From GCA-2712985 sp964515905 (GTDB taxonomy: Bacteria; Pseudomonadota; Alphaproteobacteria; UBA7887), in the NCBI GenBank assembly GCA_964515905.1, contig CAZEWK010000033.1, forward strand, positions 8,090 to 72,089: a stretch of DNA of 64,000 nt. The letters are read 5' to 3'. This document shows, one piece after another, positions 53,778-62,227 of the stretch. A program made the position numbers and the translations under genes. The notes beneath the pieces were generated by a model. The model had not been told where the DNA came from and made no database searches. It was given only the letters and a program-made list of their open reading frames with translations. Position 1 is the first letter of the stretch; the number at the start of each line of letters is the position of its first letter.

Positions 53778-54605
53778 ATGGGCAGACTAAAACACCTTTT
53801 AATATGGGTTGTATTTTTTACGTTTATTACAGCCTCGACGGTTCCTGCTGCGGAGTTGGCTGGGCATAGGGCTATTTATGATCTGCGTCAATTGTCTGGT
53901 GGAAGTGGATCCGATTTCACTGATGTAAATGGAAAAATGTATCTGGACTGGAACGACGTGTGTGATGGTTGGACGTTAACCCAGCATGTTCGATTAAATT
54001 TTGTGAGTCGCACCGGACGGCAGATAAGAAATGATTTTAGTTTTTCGAGCTGGGAATCGCGAAGCGGTCATAAATTCCGCTACAATATGAGAAGTACGAC
54101 CAATGATGAATTGAATGAGCAAGTAGAGGGAAGGGCAGAATTACTACAGAGTGGTCAAGGTGGTGTGGCCTTGTTTAGTGAACCGGAAAAAGGTGAGATC
54201 AAATTGCCGCCAGGAACAGTATTTCCTACGGAACATTTATTTTTGATAATTGATCAGGCTATAGAGGGGGAAAGTGTCCTGATTACCGATGTGTTTAGCG
54301 GCACTGGCGACGATAGTTTAAACGAGGTGTCGGCTTTCATAGGAAAGCTAATTGAACCAGGCACAAACATGGATCGTAGATTGATTGAACAAGAGGAAAT
54401 AGCTAATAGCTTATTATTATTTCGTTCTTGGCCCATCGACATGGCATATTTTCCTTACGGAGGAGGAGATCAAGAACCAGAGTTTGAGGTGCATTTCACT
54501 GTAATGGAGAATGGCGTTTCTCCCAGTATGGATCTAGACTATGGCAACTTTGCACTCCGTGCAGAAATAGAGGAATTAGAGTATCACGATGTGCCGGACT
54601 GTTAG
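53778..54605 (+). CDS. eipB: Cell-envelope integrity protein EipB (DUF1849)
   Basis: A 275-residue periplasmic beta-spiral protein of the EipB family, needed for envelope integrity in Brucella. A signal peptide of about 25 residues ends in TVPAAEL. HRAIYDLRQL, the NGKMYLDWNDVCDGWTLTQH block and the final PDC supply the family core and the two cysteines that form the conserved disulfide. It lies 30 bp after the quinone reductase in the same orientation, but functional linkage is doubtful. Confidence 0.88.
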   Translation: MGRLKHLLIWVVFFTFITASTVPAAELAGHRAIYDLRQLSGGSGSDFTDVNGKMYLDWNDVCDGWTLTQHVRLNFVSRTGRQIRNDFSFSSWESRSGHKFRYNMRSTTNDELNEQVEGRAELLQSGQGGVALFSEPEKGEIKLPPGTVFPTEHLFLIIDQAIEGESVLITDVFSGTGDDSLNEVSAFIGKLIEPGTNMDRRLIEQEEIANSLLLFRSWPIDMAYFPYGGGDQEPEFEVHFTVMENGVSPSMDLDYGNFALRAEIEELEYHDVPDC

Positions 54606-54669
54606 ATTACATCCCGTAAAAACGTTTTGATGGAATAAAGCAAATTTTTAGTTAAGTAATAGACAATAT

Positions 54670-55857
54670 CTACAACTCAATTAGCATCCTCGGTGGGCCG
54701 GCTTCTGAAATAGGACTTAATTTTGAAATACCTACGCCGATCAGTCGATATTTTGTGTTTCCATCGAGTTCATTCTTTAGCAGCTGTAGAGCAGTTTCGT
54801 ATATCAGATTTTCTTTTTGGATGTGGTGTGAACATGTAGTCGTTCGTGTCAATAAAACAAAATGTTCTGTTTTTAGTTTTAGTGTTACTGTCTTTCCAGC
54901 TAGATCAGCTAGTTTTAGTCTATTACTTGTACGTGCACATAAATCTCTAAGCGTTGATTGCATCTTGGATATATCGGCGGAGTCACGCTCAAATGTTGTT
55001 TCTGCTGAGATGCTTTTTCTTTTGGATTGAGTCTTTATTGCTCTGGTATCTTTTCCAGCAGCAAATTGAGCTAATTGTCGCCCGATAGACCCAAATCGGT
55101 TAACGAGGTCTTCCTCCTTGTATCTTTGGAGTTGGCCAATTTTATAGATACCGGACTCGGCAAGCCGACGAGTAAGCGAAGGTCCAACACCCCAAAGTTT
55201 TTTCACCGGTAAAGGTGCCAAAAAATTTTGTGCTTCACTGCTGCCGATTAGGGAAAACCCCCTTGGTTTATCCAAATCTGATGCGAGTTTTGCCAAAAAC
55301 TTATTAGGACCGAGGCCAACAGACGAGGTAATACCGAGTTCTTCTTCCATACGATTTGTCAAATGTATCAATGCTAAGGCTGCAGTAGGGGTATTATTAC
55401 TTAATTGACTGTTAAAATCTAAGTATGCCTCGTCTATTGAAATTGGTTCAACGATGTCAGTGAATTCTGCCATTAGGTTTCTTACTTCCCGGCCCACCGA
55501 CTTATATTTTTCCATGTTAGGGCGGATGACAACCGCGTCAGGACAAGCCTCAAGGGCTTTATACATTGGCATTGCAGAACGAATTCCATGCATTCTGGCA
55601 ATGTAGCAACAAGTGCTTACGACCCCCCGTTTGCCCCCACCAATTATAACCGGCTTATCAATCAGTGATTGGTCATCGCGTTTTTCTACCGAGGCGTAAA
55701 AGGCATCACAGTCAACGTGTGCTATAGTAAGAGAAGATAGTTCGGGGTGACGCAAAACTCGTGGTCTCAAACATGAAGGACATATCCTTATCTCACTTCC
55801 ATAGAAATTTTCTCCGCAATCTCGGCATAGGTGAGACACATCATTAATAGGTTTCAT
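54670..55857 (-). CDS. dinB: DNA polymerase IV with N-terminal zinc-ribbon-like segment
   Basis: A 395-residue Y-family translesion polymerase. Catalytic carboxylates are in HVDCDAFYASVEK and SIDEAYLDF; the helix-hairpin-helix VKKLWGVGPSLTRRLAESGI and a little-finger domain complete the fold. About 30 residues before the polymerase core form CRDCGENF...CPSC, a likely zinc ribbon, an extension not found in E. coli DinB but seen in alphaproteobacterial relatives. No C-terminal beta-clamp motif is obvious beyond the final residues. ATG 55857 overlaps the ROK-kinase stop by four bases, so its translation is coupled to it. Confidence 0.93.
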   Translation of the reverse strand: MKPINDVSHLCRDCGENFYGSEIRICPSCLRPRVLRHPELSSLTIAHVDCDAFYASVEKRDDQSLIDKPVIIGGGKRGVVSTCCYIARMHGIRSAMPMYKALEACPDAVVIRPNMEKYKSVGREVRNLMAEFTDIVEPISIDEAYLDFNSQLSNNTPTAALALIHLTNRMEEELGITSSVGLGPNKFLAKLASDLDKPRGFSLIGSSEAQNFLAPLPVKKLWGVGPSLTRRLAESGIYKIGQLQRYKEEDLVNRFGSIGRQLAQFAAGKDTRAIKTQSKRKSISAETTFERDSADISKMQSTLRDLCARTSNRLKLADLAGKTVTLKLKTEHFVLLTRTTTCSHHIQKENLIYETALQLLKNELDGNTKYRLIGVGISKLSPISEAGPPRMLIEL

Positions 55858-56747
55858 CCCGGCCAAAGCCATGCAGCTCCGCGCACACCGCTCGAGTCAC
55901 CGTGTTCGTTGCGTTTTAGTTCCGTGGTAATGGAATCAGAAAAAATATACTGGCTCCATAGTTGCGGCACCTGTACATATAAAATTTCCATATTCGACAA
56001 TCCACCACCCAATACAATTGTGTCAGGATCGAGTAAATTAACTACGTGAGCAAGAGCACGGGCGAGCCGGTTCACATACTGTTCGATAGTGAGCCGAGCA
56101 GTATGCTCTTCAGAATACAGTTCGGCAATTTTTTGAGCCGTTACACTGAGGCCTGTGCGAATTTGATGCGCTTTGGTTAATCCGGGGCCAGATAAAAACG
56201 TTTCTATACAACCGGTCTGGCCACAATAACACTTAGGTCCGGGAATTTCATCGCTGGTGGGCCATGGCAATGGGTTGTGACCCCATTCCCCACAAATATT
56301 ATTTTTACCTGTCAATACGTCTCCATTAATCACCAGTCCCCCCCCAACGCCGGTGCCAAGGATCACGCCAAATACGTTGTTTGCATGTGAACCAGCCCCA
56401 TCAGTTGCTTCAGAAAGAGCAAAACAATTGGCATCGTTTGCTATGAGAACCGGCCTTTGTAGTGCGTCGGAAAGATCAAGATTTAAATTATTACCATTTA
56501 AACAAGTGGAATTAGCGTTCTTGATTAAACCAGATTCCAGTGACAATGCACCAGGCGTGGCAACTCCAACGGAGCATGCGCTCTCGGCGATGGTTTCCAT
56601 TTCTTTGACTAGGCTTACAATTTTATTGATGGTCTTTGAGTAGCTTTCATTTGGAGTTTTAACCCGTTTACGTGCGAGTTCCTTCCCAGCTCCGTCTAAT
56701 AGGATGGATTCTATTTTTGTTCCTCCAAGATCAATACCTATTCTCAT
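55854..56747 (-). CDS. ROK-family sugar kinase (fructokinase/NagK-like)
   Basis: A 297-residue ROK kinase. The phosphate loop IGIDLGGTKIES, the catalytic Asp in NDANCFALSEA, LGTGVGGGLVINGDVL, EWGHNPLPW and the zinc motif CYCGQTGCIE are all present. EWGHNPLPW and IPGPKCYCG fit the fructokinase/N-acetylglucosamine kinase branch. Free sugars such as fructose or GlcNAc are probable substrates. It is translated with dinB (ATGA overlap), an unexpected pairing, and preceded by the HAD gene. Confidence 0.88.
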   Translation of the reverse strand: MRIGIDLGGTKIESILLDGAGKELARKRVKTPNESYSKTINKIVSLVKEMETIAESACSVGVATPGALSLESGLIKNANSTCLNGNNLNLDLSDALQRPVLIANDANCFALSEATDGAGSHANNVFGVILGTGVGGGLVINGDVLTGKNNICGEWGHNPLPWPTSDEIPGPKCYCGQTGCIETFLSGPGLTKAHQIRTGLSVTAQKIAELYSEEHTARLTIEQYVNRLARALAHVVNLLDPDTIVLGGGLSNMEILYVQVPQLWSQYIFSDSITTELKRNEHGDSSGVRGAAWLWPG

Positions 56748-56763
56748 CGATTAAATTAAATAT

Positions 56764-57435
56764 TCAAAACCCAGCGGTCCTAAGTTCCTCATCTATGATC
56801 TCTTTTGCGGTGGTCCAGGACACACTATGGTAGTGACTATGGGGTGCAGTCCCAATTAATTTCCCAAGGCGTATGTCGTGTATAAAGTGAATCCGTCGGA
56901 CTCCATCAGCAACTTCTGCAACTGATTTTATATTATTCGGAGAATCATCAATAAAAAAGACAGGTCCTTGGGTTTTTTCAGCTAATGCTTTGACGGCGGG
57001 ACCTTTTGGTCCGGCGTTCACTACAACTGGGTAATCCATACCATGGTTATTTAAACATTCTATCCGCTCTTCTCGGTAAGCGTATGGTACATTACTAAGA
57101 ATAATAACTTGGGCGCGTGTCGATAGTTCATTAAGGGCCTGTTTCGCTCCGGGAACAGCATCAAGTGTTAGAGTTTCTTTTTTAAAAAACTGATCTAGTA
57201 AACAAAAAACCTCTTTTTGTGAGAAAACATGGTCATCCGTGTGTCGAATAATGTTGCCCGTAAGTTTAAAGCTAGCCCAGTTAAAATAACAATTTAGTTC
57301 TGTAAGAAATAATTCAAATCGCTTCATAAAAATGACTAGCACTTCATCGGCATCAGAAATTATCATCGGGAAATCATAATTAATTTGGATCGAACTAATC
57401 TGATCCTCCGTAGCTTTTGCTAGCAAATCTTCCAT
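56764..57435 (-). CDS. HAD-superfamily hydrolase
   Basis: A 223-residue haloacid-dehalogenase-fold protein. Motif I is ISDADEVLVIF (nucleophile Asp plus general-acid Asp two residues on), motif II is the Ser of ILSNVPY, and motif IV is FIDDSPNNIKS; the Lys of GPKGPAVKAL is likely motif III. The cap between motifs I and II is helical and about 60 residues. Substrate is unknown. It lies 9 bp after the DUF3572 gene and 16 bp before the ROK kinase, all on the minus strand. Confidence 0.8.
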   Translation of the reverse strand: MEDLLAKATEDQISSIQINYDFPMIISDADEVLVIFMKRFELFLTELNCYFNWASFKLTGNIIRHTDDHVFSQKEVFCLLDQFFKKETLTLDAVPGAKQALNELSTRAQVIILSNVPYAYREERIECLNNHGMDYPVVVNAGPKGPAVKALAEKTQGPVFFIDDSPNNIKSVAEVADGVRRIHFIHDIRLGKLIGTAPHSHYHSVSWTTAKEIIDEELRTAGF

Positions 57436-57444
57436 ATTACCCTA

Positions 57445-57735
57445 TTACTCTATAGTGGCCCCCGGTAGCTTCTTGCGAAGCTGACCTATTCTAATTGGGC
57501 TTATATCCTCGGTCTCACAAAACTCTAGTAGGTTTTGTTCCTTGGAAAGTAAAAAATCCAATACCCCACCCAACACAGCACGATCTTCAGCGCATTTATA
57601 TAAAATTTCGGGAGTAATTCCGGTTTGGATGATGAAAAGCTCAAGCAAAGGATTGTTCCGAACAATATAGTTTAAAGCCTTTAGAGCGATTATTTCAATT
57701 TCAGACGAGCCATTTGATTTTTTTGTTTGTTTCAC
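57445..57735 (-). CDS. DUF3572 family protein
   Basis: A 96-residue helical protein. The pattern IALKALNYIVRNNPLLELFIIQTGITPEIL, followed by VLGGVLDFLLSKEQNLLEFC, matches the alphaproteobacterial DUF3572 family, small proteins of unknown function. It is the first gene of a minus-strand run (DUF3572, HAD, ROK, dinB) with short spacings. Recognition is by pattern. Confidence 0.75.
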   Translation of the reverse strand: MKQTKKSNGSSEIEIIALKALNYIVRNNPLLELFIIQTGITPEILYKCAEDRAVLGGVLDFLLSKEQNLLEFCETEDISPIRIGQLRKKLPGATIE

Positions 57736-57781
57736 TGTCTATATTGCAGTTTGTTCTATTATATGTGTTGCATCTCAATTC

Positions 57782-58807
57782 TCAGACATCGTTTTGGACC
57801 CGACGGATACGGTGGTTGTCACTATCTGCTATATACAAATTTCCAAGGGCATCAATGCTACATGCATGTGGACGATCTAGTCCGGCGGCAGTAGCGATTC
57901 CACCGTCTCCGTGATGGCCGTGTCGGCCCCCAGCAATCGTCTCAACAATCATAGTATCTTTATTGACACGACGAACCGCGTGATTTTCTGTGTCGACTAC
58001 AATTAAATTATCATTATTGTCGCAGCGAATTGCTTTTGGCCCATCCCATGTGGATTGAATGGCCAATTGGCCATCCCCTTCGTACCCTTTGTCCCCAGTT
58101 CCCGCAAAGGTGGATATAGTGCCGTCTGTGCTGACCTTTCGAATACCATTCCCTTCCCGTTCGCAAACATAAAGATTTCCTTGGCTGTCTAGGCACAAGG
58201 CGCGCGCACCCATTATACTTGCCTCTAGTGCAGGACCTCCATCGCCACTTCGAGCTTTGGCTCCATTTCCTGCTATATCCTTCACCGAGCCATTAAGTAG
58301 GTCAACACGAGTTACTAACTGGCTTTTAACGTCAGCTATTAAGAGGCCTCCCTTGTTATCAAGAAAACAATCATTTGGCTCTTTAAATATTTTAGTGTCA
58401 GTGCCGCCAGCTATCGTATTGATTATCCCCGTCGAGAAAGCAATTTTACGGATGGCGACATTGAGTCTATCTACAACGTAGATATCACCATTCTGATCTA
58501 TTTGTAACGCATAAGGCTCATTAAAAGTAGCTTGAATGGCAGGTCCACCATCGCCTGTATATCCAGCGTGGCCAGTCCCTGCAACTGTGGTGATAGTACC
58601 CGTTTTTGCATCAACACGCCGTATACAATGGTTTGTCGCTTCGGCAATAAATAAGTTACCGTTGGAATCGAACTCACACATAAAAGGCTCGCTAAGTTGG
58701 GCTTCCTTTGCGGGTCCACCATCACCTGTGTACCCTTTAGTTCCAGTCCCGGCAATTGTGTGTATGGTCGTAGTCAATGACGGTCTCCTCATTCTACCGA
58801 TAGTCAT
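57782..58807 (-). CDS. NHL-repeat beta-propeller protein
   Basis: A 341-residue protein made almost entirely of six NHL-like repeats of about 52-57 residues, each containing a variant of T-I-AG-T-G-x-x-GYTGDGG-PA followed by DxxGNLYVADxxNHxIRRV. The fourth blade is weaker (QLVTRVDLLNGSVKDIAGNGAKARSGDGG) and the third lacks the GDGG turn. No signal peptide or membrane segment is seen, so a cytosolic six-bladed propeller is expected. Such proteins bind small molecules or other proteins, or act as lyases/lactonases; function here is unknown. DUF3572 lies 46 bp downstream. Confidence 0.85.
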   Translation of the reverse strand: MTIGRMRRPSLTTTIHTIAGTGTKGYTGDGGPAKEAQLSEPFMCEFDSNGNLFIAEATNHCIRRVDAKTGTITTVAGTGHAGYTGDGGPAIQATFNEPYALQIDQNGDIYVVDRLNVAIRKIAFSTGIINTIAGGTDTKIFKEPNDCFLDNKGGLLIADVKSQLVTRVDLLNGSVKDIAGNGAKARSGDGGPALEASIMGARALCLDSQGNLYVCEREGNGIRKVSTDGTISTFAGTGDKGYEGDGQLAIQSTWDGPKAIRCDNNDNLIVVDTENHAVRRVNKDTMIVETIAGGRHGHHGDGGIATAAGLDRPHACSIDALGNLYIADSDNHRIRRVQNDV

Positions 58808-59027
58808 TTTTCAGAAATGCTAAGAGCTCTGGGCGCTACACGAAACATGGTCTAAATGGCAATCCTAGAATTGGCTCTGCAGGGGCTATCAAGTTTATGA
58901 TGACTTGGTTCCAGTTGGATTGGTTAGGGGAAGGGTGTTAGGAAACATGATGTGTCTATATTTAGCCCCTATTCAGTTTACAATTTGTATAAAATATATT
59001 TACCCAAATCTTGAAAAAGAAAAACAT

Positions 59028-60689
59028 CTAGCGTGCGTATTTTGCGTCAGCCTTGGGTGGTACGAAGTAGTGTGGGAATTCTCCCACTTTGGACATATCT
59101 ACCTCTACCAAGGATGGCCCATTTATCTTAAGTGCAGAGTTCACTGCAGGGTCTAGTTCACTTGGTGATGTCACCTGCCAGTAAGGCATGCCAGCTAGTT
59201 TTGCGCAGTCTTCTAATTTAGGGTTAGCAAAATCGGCAAAATAGTGGCGGCCATCGTGAAACATGTCTTGAATATGCTTTATTACACCGTAACCACCGTC
59301 ATTCATAATGAGGAAGACGACATTAACTCCTTCCTGGGCTGCTGTCCAAAACTCAGCAAAACCCATAAAAAACCCACCATCCCCGCACATGCAAAGAACT
59401 TTCTTATCTGGTGCTCCAATTGCTGCACCGATCCCGTGAGCTACACCAATACCGATCGCAGCACCTATCGAATAGACACTATCGCGGGGGCCATATACAG
59501 GAAAAATCCTATTGCCCCAGGTACTGTTGTTCAGAGTAATGTCTCGCACCCATATGCCATCTCTCGGTAATGCCTTTCGAAGACGATCCGGAAAAGTACC
59601 GTAAGGCCCAAGATAGTCTTTATATTCTTTGATAGCTTTATCTTTAAGAACCTCTATTTCTTTTTGAAACCCTTTTTCTACCTCAATAGTATTTCCCAAG
59701 ATATCTGCAAGTCCGGCAAGGCCAAGTTTAGCGTCAGCACAAACAAAGCAATCAGTTGCGTAGGTTCGACCATATGCAGCTGGGTCAATGTCAATTTGAA
59801 TGCGAGGGCTAGGAAGATAAAGATCAAACTCCCTGGTTTCATGTCCTCGCACTCGAGATCCTGCTATGACCAACAAGTCGACAGTTTTTAAAAATTCCTC
59901 TATAATTGGGGTGTCTTTGAGGCAACCGAGAACAGAAGGGTTGTCCTCAGGAATGACCCCACGACCAGCTAGACTGGTAATAATACCAAAGCCCATCGCT
60001 GAAAACTTCTCGGCTTCTTCTGCAGCGTGACGGGCTCCATTCCCTAGCCATAGCATGGGTCGCCTTGCTTTCATGGCCATTTTAGCCATGTCCTCCAATT
60101 CTTTGGTGTCTGGCTTTTTCAGCATGGGGGAAGGCAACGTGAAATCTGCTAGACCATAGGGACGTGGTATAAGGGTTCTTTGGATATCAATTGGGATCTC
60201 TACACTGACGGGGCCCGTAGGAGGGGTCAGTGCCTCTGCGGCAGCTTTAGACAATACGCCAATGGTATTTTCTGGTGAACGCACTCGATAGGCGGCTTTG
60301 GAAACCGAACGTAGCATTCCTAATTGGTCTGGTACATCGTGGACCGTTCCCCGGCCATTGTCGACGTGAGGGCGAGATGTTTGGCCAGTAAGATGCAAAA
60401 CTGGACTTCCGAAAAATCTAGCTTCGACTAAGGCCCCACAGGCATTTGCTGCACCTGGTCCTGTGCTGGTAAATAGTACACCCAAATCTCCGCTTACTCG
60501 TGCGTACGCATCTGCCATGCTTCCTGCACCGGCCTCACCACGACCAGGAATAAAACGAATAGCATTTCGTCTCCCAATAGCATCTAGCATTGGGGTATTG
60601 TGTACTGATACGACGCCAAAAGCGGACCTTACTCCAATAGCCTGAAGGAATTCAGCAACAACGTCGCCTACACTGATATCATCATTCAT
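59028..60689 (-). CDS. Thiamine diphosphate-dependent enzyme (acetolactate synthase large-subunit family)
   Basis: A 553-residue ThDP enzyme with the three-domain POX/ALS layout. Catalytic Glu in GRGEAGAGSMADAYARV, a central domain, and the C-terminal ThDP motif GDGGFFMGFAEFW...VFLIMNDGGYG. It belongs to the acetolactate-synthase-like / benzoylformate-decarboxylase group but has no regulatory subunit gene beside it, and the FAD-domain signature is poorly conserved. It could decarboxylate a 2-oxo acid or ligate aldehydes. 141 bp upstream lies rpmG with a strong terminator. Confidence 0.86.
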   Translation of the reverse strand: MNDDISVGDVVAEFLQAIGVRSAFGVVSVHNTPMLDAIGRRNAIRFIPGRGEAGAGSMADAYARVSGDLGVLFTSTGPGAANACGALVEARFFGSPVLHLTGQTSRPHVDNGRGTVHDVPDQLGMLRSVSKAAYRVRSPENTIGVLSKAAAEALTPPTGPVSVEIPIDIQRTLIPRPYGLADFTLPSPMLKKPDTKELEDMAKMAMKARRPMLWLGNGARHAAEEAEKFSAMGFGIITSLAGRGVIPEDNPSVLGCLKDTPIIEEFLKTVDLLVIAGSRVRGHETREFDLYLPSPRIQIDIDPAAYGRTYATDCFVCADAKLGLAGLADILGNTIEVEKGFQKEIEVLKDKAIKEYKDYLGPYGTFPDRLRKALPRDGIWVRDITLNNSTWGNRIFPVYGPRDSVYSIGAAIGIGVAHGIGAAIGAPDKKVLCMCGDGGFFMGFAEFWTAAQEGVNVVFLIMNDGGYGVIKHIQDMFHDGRHYFADFANPKLEDCAKLAGMPYWQVTSPSELDPAVNSALKINGPSLVEVDMSKVGEFPHYFVPPKADAKYAR

Positions 60690-60782
60690 AATCCAGACTT
60701 CCTAATTTTGTGCGATCACTTTTCACGATCCTGTCGACCTAAAACTGAAATCTGGGCTCGCTCTTGGGGTAATGCCGTAACT

Positions 60783-60805
60783 AAAACAGCGGCCAGAGGC
60801 CGCTG
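60783..60805 (-). terminator. Rho-independent terminator of rpmG
   Basis: On the minus strand, CAGCGGCC and GGCCGCTG (60798-60805 and 60787-60794) form a perfect 8-bp stem with a 3-nt loop. TTTT follows (60783-60786). It lies about 25 bp beyond the rpmG stop. Confidence 0.9.
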
Positions 60806-60830
60806 CAAAAATTAAGGAAAGGTCATTATC

Positions 60831-60998
60831 TTATTTAATCTTTCCTTCTTTAAACAATACATGTTTACGGGCGACTGGATCATATTTCTTCACTTCAAGC
60901 TTGTCCGTCATGGTCCTAGGGTTTTTCTTGGCAACATAGAAAAACCCAGTATCTGCCGTGCTGTTAAGACGAATCTTAATACTATTGCTTTTAGCCAT
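60831..60998 (-). CDS. rpmG: 50S ribosomal protein L33
   Basis: A 55-residue L33, read from ATG at 60998 to TAA at 60831. The sequence contains SNSIKIRLNSTADTGFFYVA and KKYDPVARKHVLFKEGKI, matching the family from end to end. The zinc cysteines of the C+ form are absent. It has its own terminator at 60783-60805. Position near rnr agrees with alphaproteobacterial synteny. Confidence 0.95.
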   Translation of the reverse strand: MAKSNSIKIRLNSTADTGFFYVAKKNPRTMTDKLEVKKYDPVARKHVLFKEGKIK

Positions 60999-61064
60999 TA
61001 GGAACTCTCCAAGGATGCCTAGATTCCATATTCTGAGGGCAGAATAATCCTGAAGCGTGAAGTG

Positions 61065-62186
61065 TCAAGCGGCCGTCTTAGACCTCCAGTAGATTAAGAG
61101 CCCAGAGAATACCAGTAGTGAGGAGGATGCAGCCATTGTTAGCATTAAACCATGTGAAGAGGTGCCCATGGATAAACCTGCGAGGCTGGGGCCTAAGATG
61201 CTACCAAAGCCATATAAAATGGCCGCCATTGAGTTGACTGTAACCAAATCCTCGCCCGTATAATTTTCTCCAAAAATGATTAGGGGAATAGTCCATAGGC
61301 CCCCAATCATGCCACCAGCAATAAAGATCAAAAGATGAACCAGGAGAGATATTTCTGACATTATTGGAACTGATATAAGGCATAAGGTAGCCGCAGCCGC
61401 GCAGCCTAAAAGAACGTGTTGGCGTTTAATGTGGTCGGATAACAGTCCCAAAGGGTATTGGAATACCACACCACCCAGGACTAATACGCTTACTAGCTGG
61501 GCCGCTGGAATAGGAGAAAAACCAAGCACAACACCGTAAACAGGTAGTAGTCCAAATGAAGCTGCATCAAGAAAACCAAACACCATTGTGGACATTATGG
61601 CTATCGGTATTGTTTTAGTTATCTTCCACACAGATCGTTTCTTCTGATCTAAAATTCGTGGAGGTGTCTCGCCCGAAACCAAAAGAATTAGGAGGCATAA
61701 GATTGATATCGCGGCTCCAAGGAAAAAAGCATTTCCATTGAAGATGTCGGTTATCTCTAACAGTAATGGGCCGAGAGCAATACCACCTGCTAAGAAGGTA
61801 CCGTATATACCGATTGCCCTTCCTCTCTTTGAATGTGGGGCGATCTGATTAATCCATGTTTCAGCAGCAATAAATATTACTCCCTCAATAACTCCCATAA
61901 AGAAACGTAAAAACAACCACGGCATAAAGCCAAGTGACATCGCAAACGAAACAAAAATACATGACATTAGTATCATGCTAATGATAATTAAACGGGAAGT
62001 TCCCAATACTTTCAGCAGTTTTGGGGTAACCAATGAGGCCAGCATGATACCTAAAAATTGTATGCTGGCGTGAAATCCAATTGCTGAAGGCGTATATCCT
62101 TGACTGTCCAGAACTAGGGCAATTAGAGGGATCGTTAAACCCAGGCTGATCCCAAATATTGTGATGACAGATACAACTGCAAACAA
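61065..62186 (-). CDS. Major facilitator superfamily transporter
   Basis: A 373-residue MFS transporter with about 11-12 helices, shorter than typical drug exporters. MFS motif A appears in a weakened form (SDHIKRQHV between helices 8 and 9), and the block AAETWINQIAPHSKRGRAIGIYGTFLAGGIALGPL recalls the YcaD/YfkF (sugar or drug efflux) subgroup. No ATG is available at the N-terminus. TTG 62186 is used but lacks a Shine-Dalgarno, and a seven-codon ORF with one (62188-62211) ends one base upstream. Substrate unknown. Confidence 0.8.
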   Translation of the reverse strand: MFAVVSVITIFGISLGLTIPLIALVLDSQGYTPSAIGFHASIQFLGIMLASLVTPKLLKVLGTSRLIIISMILMSCIFVSFAMSLGFMPWLFLRFFMGVIEGVIFIAAETWINQIAPHSKRGRAIGIYGTFLAGGIALGPLLLEITDIFNGNAFFLGAAISILCLLILLVSGETPPRILDQKKRSVWKITKTIPIAIMSTMVFGFLDAASFGLLPVYGVVLGFSPIPAAQLVSVLVLGGVVFQYPLGLLSDHIKRQHVLLGCAAAATLCLISVPIMSEISLLVHLLIFIAGGMIGGLWTIPLIIFGENYTGEDLVTVNSMAAILYGFGSILGPSLAGLSMGTSSHGLMLTMAASSSLLVFSGLLIYWRSKTAA

Positions 62187-62187
62187 T

Positions 62188-62211
62188 TTACTGACTATTA
62201 TATAATTTCAT
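62188..62211 (-). other. Mini-ORF (7 codons) abutting the MFS start
   Basis: ATG at 62211 reads MKLYNSQ then TAA at 62188, one base before the MFS TTG. AGGA lies 8 nt before the ATG, inside a palindrome. A leader peptide translationally coupled to the transporter, or a one-base indel that broke the true N-terminus, could explain it. Confidence 0.4.
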
Positions 62212-62227
62212 GACAGGATTCCTGTCA
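62211..62227. repeat. Perfect 17-nt palindrome between rnr and the MFS gene
   Basis: TGACAGGA and TCCTGTCA flank a single central base. It overlaps the rnr stop codon and lies about 25 bp before the MFS start. It could be an operator for a dimeric regulator or an RNA hairpin that hides the AGGA Shine-Dalgarno. Confidence 0.55.
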
